Below are positions 57,342 through 62,000 of a stretch of DNA of 62,000 bases, in pieces (position 1 is the stretch's first letter; the number at the start of each line of letters is the position of its first letter). A program made the position numbers and the translations under genes. The notes beneath the pieces were generated by a model, which worked only from the letters and a program-made list of their open reading frames with translations, had not been told where the DNA came from and searched no databases. The stretch lies in contig NC_135553.1 of assembly GCF_964340395.1 (NCBI RefSeq), positions 9,872,501-9,934,500 of the forward strand, in the 5' to 3' direction. This DNA is from Glandiceps talaboti (Eukaryota; Hemichordata; Enteropneusta; Spengelidae).

Positions 57342-57639
<298 letters not shown>

Positions 57640-58127
57640 CAAATAACTCGAACAGGTTGAAATGCTTCGGCATTGCTTTCAATCCATTGTGACTATAACA
57701 CCTTTCTCGTGTTATTCGTGATACATCTATCCAGCCATCCAACCAACCACCCAGCTATACATCAAGAGTATCTGTATATTCGCCCACCTGAAATTGAATC
57801 GTTACAAGTTGTCTCAATACATTTAGGTTATGTACAATCTGTATTTGATGAAAACATGTAAATTGTTCGATCGCGTGCGATATGAAGGTTACAGTGCACT
57901 GGTGAAAGGGACGAAGTATCGAGCCATAGTTATTAAAATGCCAACAACTCGACGAAAAACTACTTGATAGCTCGTTGGTGCCAGTACACTGTTTGATACA
58001 GAGTTATAAAATTAAGGTCGCTTTCACACAAGAGGTTACCTTTTAGATAACATCTGACCCCGAATCATTCGCTTTCCAACTACGATCCACAATGCTTTAG
58101 CTGTACTGGTATACATGATTGATCTTA

Positions 58128-58337
58128 GATTGCGATAAGATATGTTATTTAAACCTACATAATTTACAAGACTTGAGTAAGTCTGGCCCGAATTCTTTCG
58201 ATGAGACTCGCTTTAATACTTTCCTCCTACCTACCAAAAATTTAGCGTCCCGTGTGCAAAATCTGTCAGCAACTTTTAAATGGGATGAAGTGGTTGATTT
58301 ATTAAAAGACGTGGTTTTGTCTTATCAATGTCTGTGA
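58128..58337 (+). CDS. Possible terminal exon, unrecognised
   Basis: The frame after a TCTTAG acceptor-like site codes a coding-like segment including SFDETRFNTFLLPTKNLASR and FKWDEVVDLLKDVVLSY, then TGA followed at once by another TGA. No ATG at the start and no partner exon found. The function is unknown and it could be chance. Confidence 0.25.
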   Translation, partial: DCDKICYLNLHNLQDLSKSGPNSFDETRFNTFLLPTKNLASRVQNLSATFKWDEVVDLLKDVVLSYQCL

Positions 58338-60863
58338 TGATACTTTGCGACTTCAACAGCCGGTCTAGTGAAATCGGTGAGTCTTGAACATGCCCGGGAG
58401 CAAAGGGTCGCCTCGTTATTTTCTAGCTCAGACAGTCAAAACTGAATTTCGAGACATAGGTACACTTCTAGCCACTCAAACTGTTTTATTAATTCTTGTT
58501 TTTCTCTCAAGAAAAATAGTACAACATTGTGTGTTTCCAAGTATGAGCAACTGAATGTCTGCAGATTTCACTGAGGCAAGAAATAGGCCAACTGTTTTGT
58601 GTTTAGTTTCATGGCAATCTCTTGAGTACACGTTAATTTGTCGGGTACAGGCTCAAAATAATAATCACTGCTTAAGTTACAGAATTTACTCAAAATGTTT
58701 TTACTTTATCGATACTACAATAGTATCAATACCAAAGCCCGCATCTGTTTACCATTCCATAGTTTGTCGTGTGTCAGACTGTTCGATAAGTGAAGTAAGC
58801 TGATCGCCAGAGTAACCGCATATTTCGTCATAAATAAACAGGGACGTGCACACGTACTCGTGACATAGGAAACTACACAACGTAGAAACTGATGAAAGGC
58901 CAGGACCCCTAACACCTTTTGTTTGGAGAGGTACAACGAAATGTAAAATTCACATGGCTCTATGATATATAATAATTGGTTCAATATTTACTGGTTTTAT
59001 TCAGGAATAGTAAAATGTACCAACACACTAGATAAGGAAATATTTTCATGATGGCTACAATTTTGAAAATACAGTCGCCACAAAAGATGAACAAACAGAA
59101 CGATCAGTAGCATAAATAAACATTAGCACGATTATTTCCACAGTAGAATTACTTACTCGTGAAGTGGTCTAATTGTTCAAGCTCAGTAACAAATCCAATT
59201 TTTTGTTTAGAATTCTAACATTTCAGTACGTTGTCCTATTTCTGAATCAGTTTGATTAACATAAAAAATTACAAAGGTAATGTTACTAACAAAGGGACAA
59301 TAATACTCACCATTGCACTAAACGCGACATAGATGACTTTAAAAAGGATAATCTATCATGCTAAATTTGTTTTACATTCGATCAGGACAAGGTGACACAC
59401 AGTTCGCCCCCGCTTGTTGTTGTATCTTGATTATCTGATATGCCAAACAAATGAACAACCATTACTCGTGAATCTTATAATAAGACTATTTACGACTTTA
59501 CTAGTTTAATTTCGAAGTCTTCACAAGTCAACGTTACAGGCCTAGTATTAACATTCATCCAGCATGCGTTTTCAACTGTAGACCACTTTTGGCTGTGTCA
59601 ACTAGAATTCCCTAAATATTCTCAATTATTATTATTACCAAACTACAAATTGTAAATAAAAATCTCAACTCATAGGCTTCATTTTAATTGAAGCACCCTG
59701 ACTAGTGCTACCTTTCGATCTGTTCATCGTCAGAGGACCCACAAAATATACATACACTACTTTCCTACCAATATCTAATACACTATATTGATTAAATCCG
59801 AGAAAGTAATAACGACTTAACTTCCTTTAAAAATCAAACAAATTTTCAAAATAAGTGAGGATAGTTGTGTCAATGATTTAACAGAAGTCAGCTATAACAT
59901 TGAATAATTATGTTCTAATTTACCTGATAATGGTGGGGTACGGGTGAGCTGTTAAAATCATATCAAGAGCGAAACGTGACCCCCATTTGTAGCAATATTG
60001 CTAAGATCTTTGTCGAACCAGACGTTATTCTGATTTAGGATCACTGGCTTTCATAACCTTCACCAGACTATGTTATCAGTGGCTACAGACATGCAAACTA
60101 GAATATTAAGATTGACAATGAAACAGCCAATCACAAACATCAGATAAACTCACAAAAACTGAAGTAGTACATGGAAGAAGGCATTTGGACGCACTTTCTC
60201 TTGACAAATCCACGTGATCTTGCATAAAGTCTTGTAGCCAATCAGAAAGCTTATTTCTCTTGGTAGTGTGTGTTTTAATACTTTCACAGCCAATTCGTCC
60301 CCAGTACAGACACCCACTGCGTCACAAGAGGTGACTTTCGAAGAACCTTTGTCGCGTGATGCTGGAAATGTGCCTTTACAGTGGACGAAAATGGACATAA
60401 ACTGGGAATTGTTATCATCTCTGAGATGGTCAAATCTGTGCTTGTTTTCGTTAAGGATACAATATGATTGAAGAGGGTTTGTTTTTCACAGCGACTTGTC
60501 AATTTTGGACCACCCATTGAAAAAATAAGATACTACTAGTATTTGCTGTGCAAGAACTTAAGTTTGGAACTCAAAAAAGTAAGCAGTTGATAAAGAAACT
60601 CAGTATTACAGAAAATTGTATTTCCTACATGCTAGAACAATGTAAAATAACTCAAATGTGTCAGTTTTCCTGAACTAGTTCTATGAAAGAGTTTAAATGA
60701 AATGGGGGCGTTTAGTCTAATGAAACAAATAACACGCAAAAGTCACCATGAAACGAAAACTATCAGGATATTTAGGATATTTAGTATTTGGTTAGGAGTT
60801 TTTTAAAAGTGTACTTCTCGGTCGTCAGATTCTACGTATTTGTTCCACTACTTGGGAATAAGG

Positions 60864-61065
60864 TCTTCGTATTACTATGCTAAAATACAAGACTGACCAA
60901 CAGAGGAGATGCAAACCGTGTTGTTGACGATTTAAAATGAATCACTCCAAACCAAGATGAGAGATCTTCGTATTACTATGCTAAAATACAAGACTTACCA
61001 ACAGAGGAGATGCAAACCGTGTTGTTGACGATTTAAAATGAATCACTCCAAACCAAGATGAGAGA
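60864..61065. repeat. 101-bp tandem duplication, two copies
   Basis: Copies 60864-60964 and 60965-61065 differ at one base (GACTGACC versus GACTTACC). On the minus strand that base makes GGTAAGTC, a good 5' splice site, in the second copy and GGTCAGTC in the first. Confidence 0.95.
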
Positions 61066-61084
61066 TAGTCCTTGATTCTATTAA

Positions 61085-61285
61085 TTATAAAGAAACTTGA
61101 ACGTGAGGAAATGGATCAACTAGTATATTTTCACCTCCACGAGTAGAGGTTTGTGATACACAAGATAATGCTGGTATACCTACATCTGACTCCGCACACG
61201 TGTTGGATGATGCTAACTCACTACAATCGTCCAAATTGATGACAAAATCGAAGACAAAATTTGCATTGGATAAATGTTTAGACAC
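61085..61285 (-). CDS. Possible exon, unrecognised
   Basis: The frame codes KHLSNANFVFDFVINLDDCS... to ...DPFPHVQVSL, then TAA. Coding-like composition but no ATG start and no known domain. The tandem duplication with a possible minus-strand donor lies just downstream in transcript order. Confidence 0.25.
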   Translation of the reverse strand: MSKHLSNANFVFDFVINLDDCSELASSNTCAESDVGIPALSCVSQTSTRGGENILVDPFPHVQVSL

Positions 61286-61459
61286 AAGGTAATTTTGTCA
61301 AGTAACAATATTGGTATTCATATATGAAAGTTGATATTTTGATATAATTCCTTGAATTTCTACTGGTTCAGAAATTGAAGTAAAGCTTGATTCAGAGTCC
61401 AGTCTAGTCTAGTGTATTGCAGTGTAGCGTTTGTAGTGTATATGTGCAGTGTTGTATTC

Positions 61460-61886
61460 TGTTGTATTGTTTTGTGTTGTGTTGTGTTGTGTTGTGTTGT
61501 GTTGTGTTGTGTTGTGTTGTATTGTGTTGTGTTGTGTTGTGTTGTGTTTTGTTGCGCAGTGTTGTATAGTGTTGTATAGGGTTCTGTAGTATTGTGTTGT
61601 GTTGTGTTGTGTTGTGTTGTGTTGTGTTGTGTTGTGTTGTGCAGTGCTGTGCTGTGTTGTGTTGTGTTGTGTTGTGTTGTGCTGTGTTGTGTTGTGCTGT
61701 GCTGTGCTGTGCTGTGCTGTGTTGTGTTGTGTTGTGTTGTGTTGTGTTGTGTTGTGTTGTGTTGTGTTGTGTTGTGTTGTGTTGTGTTGTGTTGTGCTGT
61801 GCTGTGCTGTGTTGTGCTGTCCTGTGCTGTGCTGTGTTGTGTTGTGTTGTGTTGTGCTGTGTGTGTTGTGTTGTGTTGTGTTGAGG
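61460..61886. repeat. (GTGTT)n pentanucleotide array
   Basis: About 85 units of GTGTT with GTGCT variants in clusters and a few GTATT/GTTTT units at the left. All long frames through it are artefacts of the 5-base period. Confidence 0.98.
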
Positions 61887-62000
61887 GTGGGTGAACAAAC
61901 GACGACATTGTACGTGTAATTGATTCTGTTCGTGTGCCAATGATATTCCACTCTTATTCGAGTCAACAGTCGATATGTCGACTATATTTTCCTGCGCCGC

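Overview
The window is a piece of a metazoan nuclear genome, AT-rich, with spliced genes (GT-AG introns), a tRNA-derived SINE, many short terminal-inverted-repeat elements and an exceptional load of long microsatellites. No operons or bacterial signals are present. Gene content (secreted VWD proteins, an SLC10 carrier) and the repeat style suggest a marine invertebrate, perhaps a hemichordate or cephalochordate; the species cannot be fixed from sequence alone.

Layout. 1-4.2 kb: one intronless-looking coding exon on the minus strand (2791-3978, 395 residues, disordered, unrecognised). 4.2-9.5 kb: no gene seen; one 38-bp palindromic mobile element. 9.8-19.7 kb: minus-strand gene A, ten coding exons, 419 residues: signal peptide, four eight-cysteine modules, a Pro/Thr linker and one C-terminal von Willebrand D domain. 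A 2.9-kb foldback element with SAM-domain coding remnants sits in its linker-VWD intron, directly on the splice donor. 19.7-27.7 kb: intergenic, with a SINE, a MITE, microsatellites and an interrupted repeat. 27.7-35.8 kb: minus-strand gene B, eleven coding exons, 454 residues, a tandem paralogue of gene A with five modules. 35.8-45.6 kb: repeats, two TIR elements, a third palindromic element. 45.6-46.0 kb: a 112-residue two-helix membrane protein. 46.0-49.8 kb: a TIR element and a doubtful small ORF. 49.8-54.6 kb: minus-strand SLC10 (sodium/bile-acid cotransporter family) gene with three certain exons, one candidate 60-nt cassette exon and a TATA+Inr core promoter. 54.6-62 kb: long microsatellites, a recent 101-bp tandem duplication, a pentanucleotide array, no confident gene.

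The exon models of genes A and B were built by hand. Every junction is GT-AG, all phases agree and both frames close. Modules lie on single phase 1-1 exons, so module number can change by exon duplication. The two most unusual items are this module/VWD family and three 28-38 bp palindromes, each flanked by a perfect 7-bp target-site duplication.
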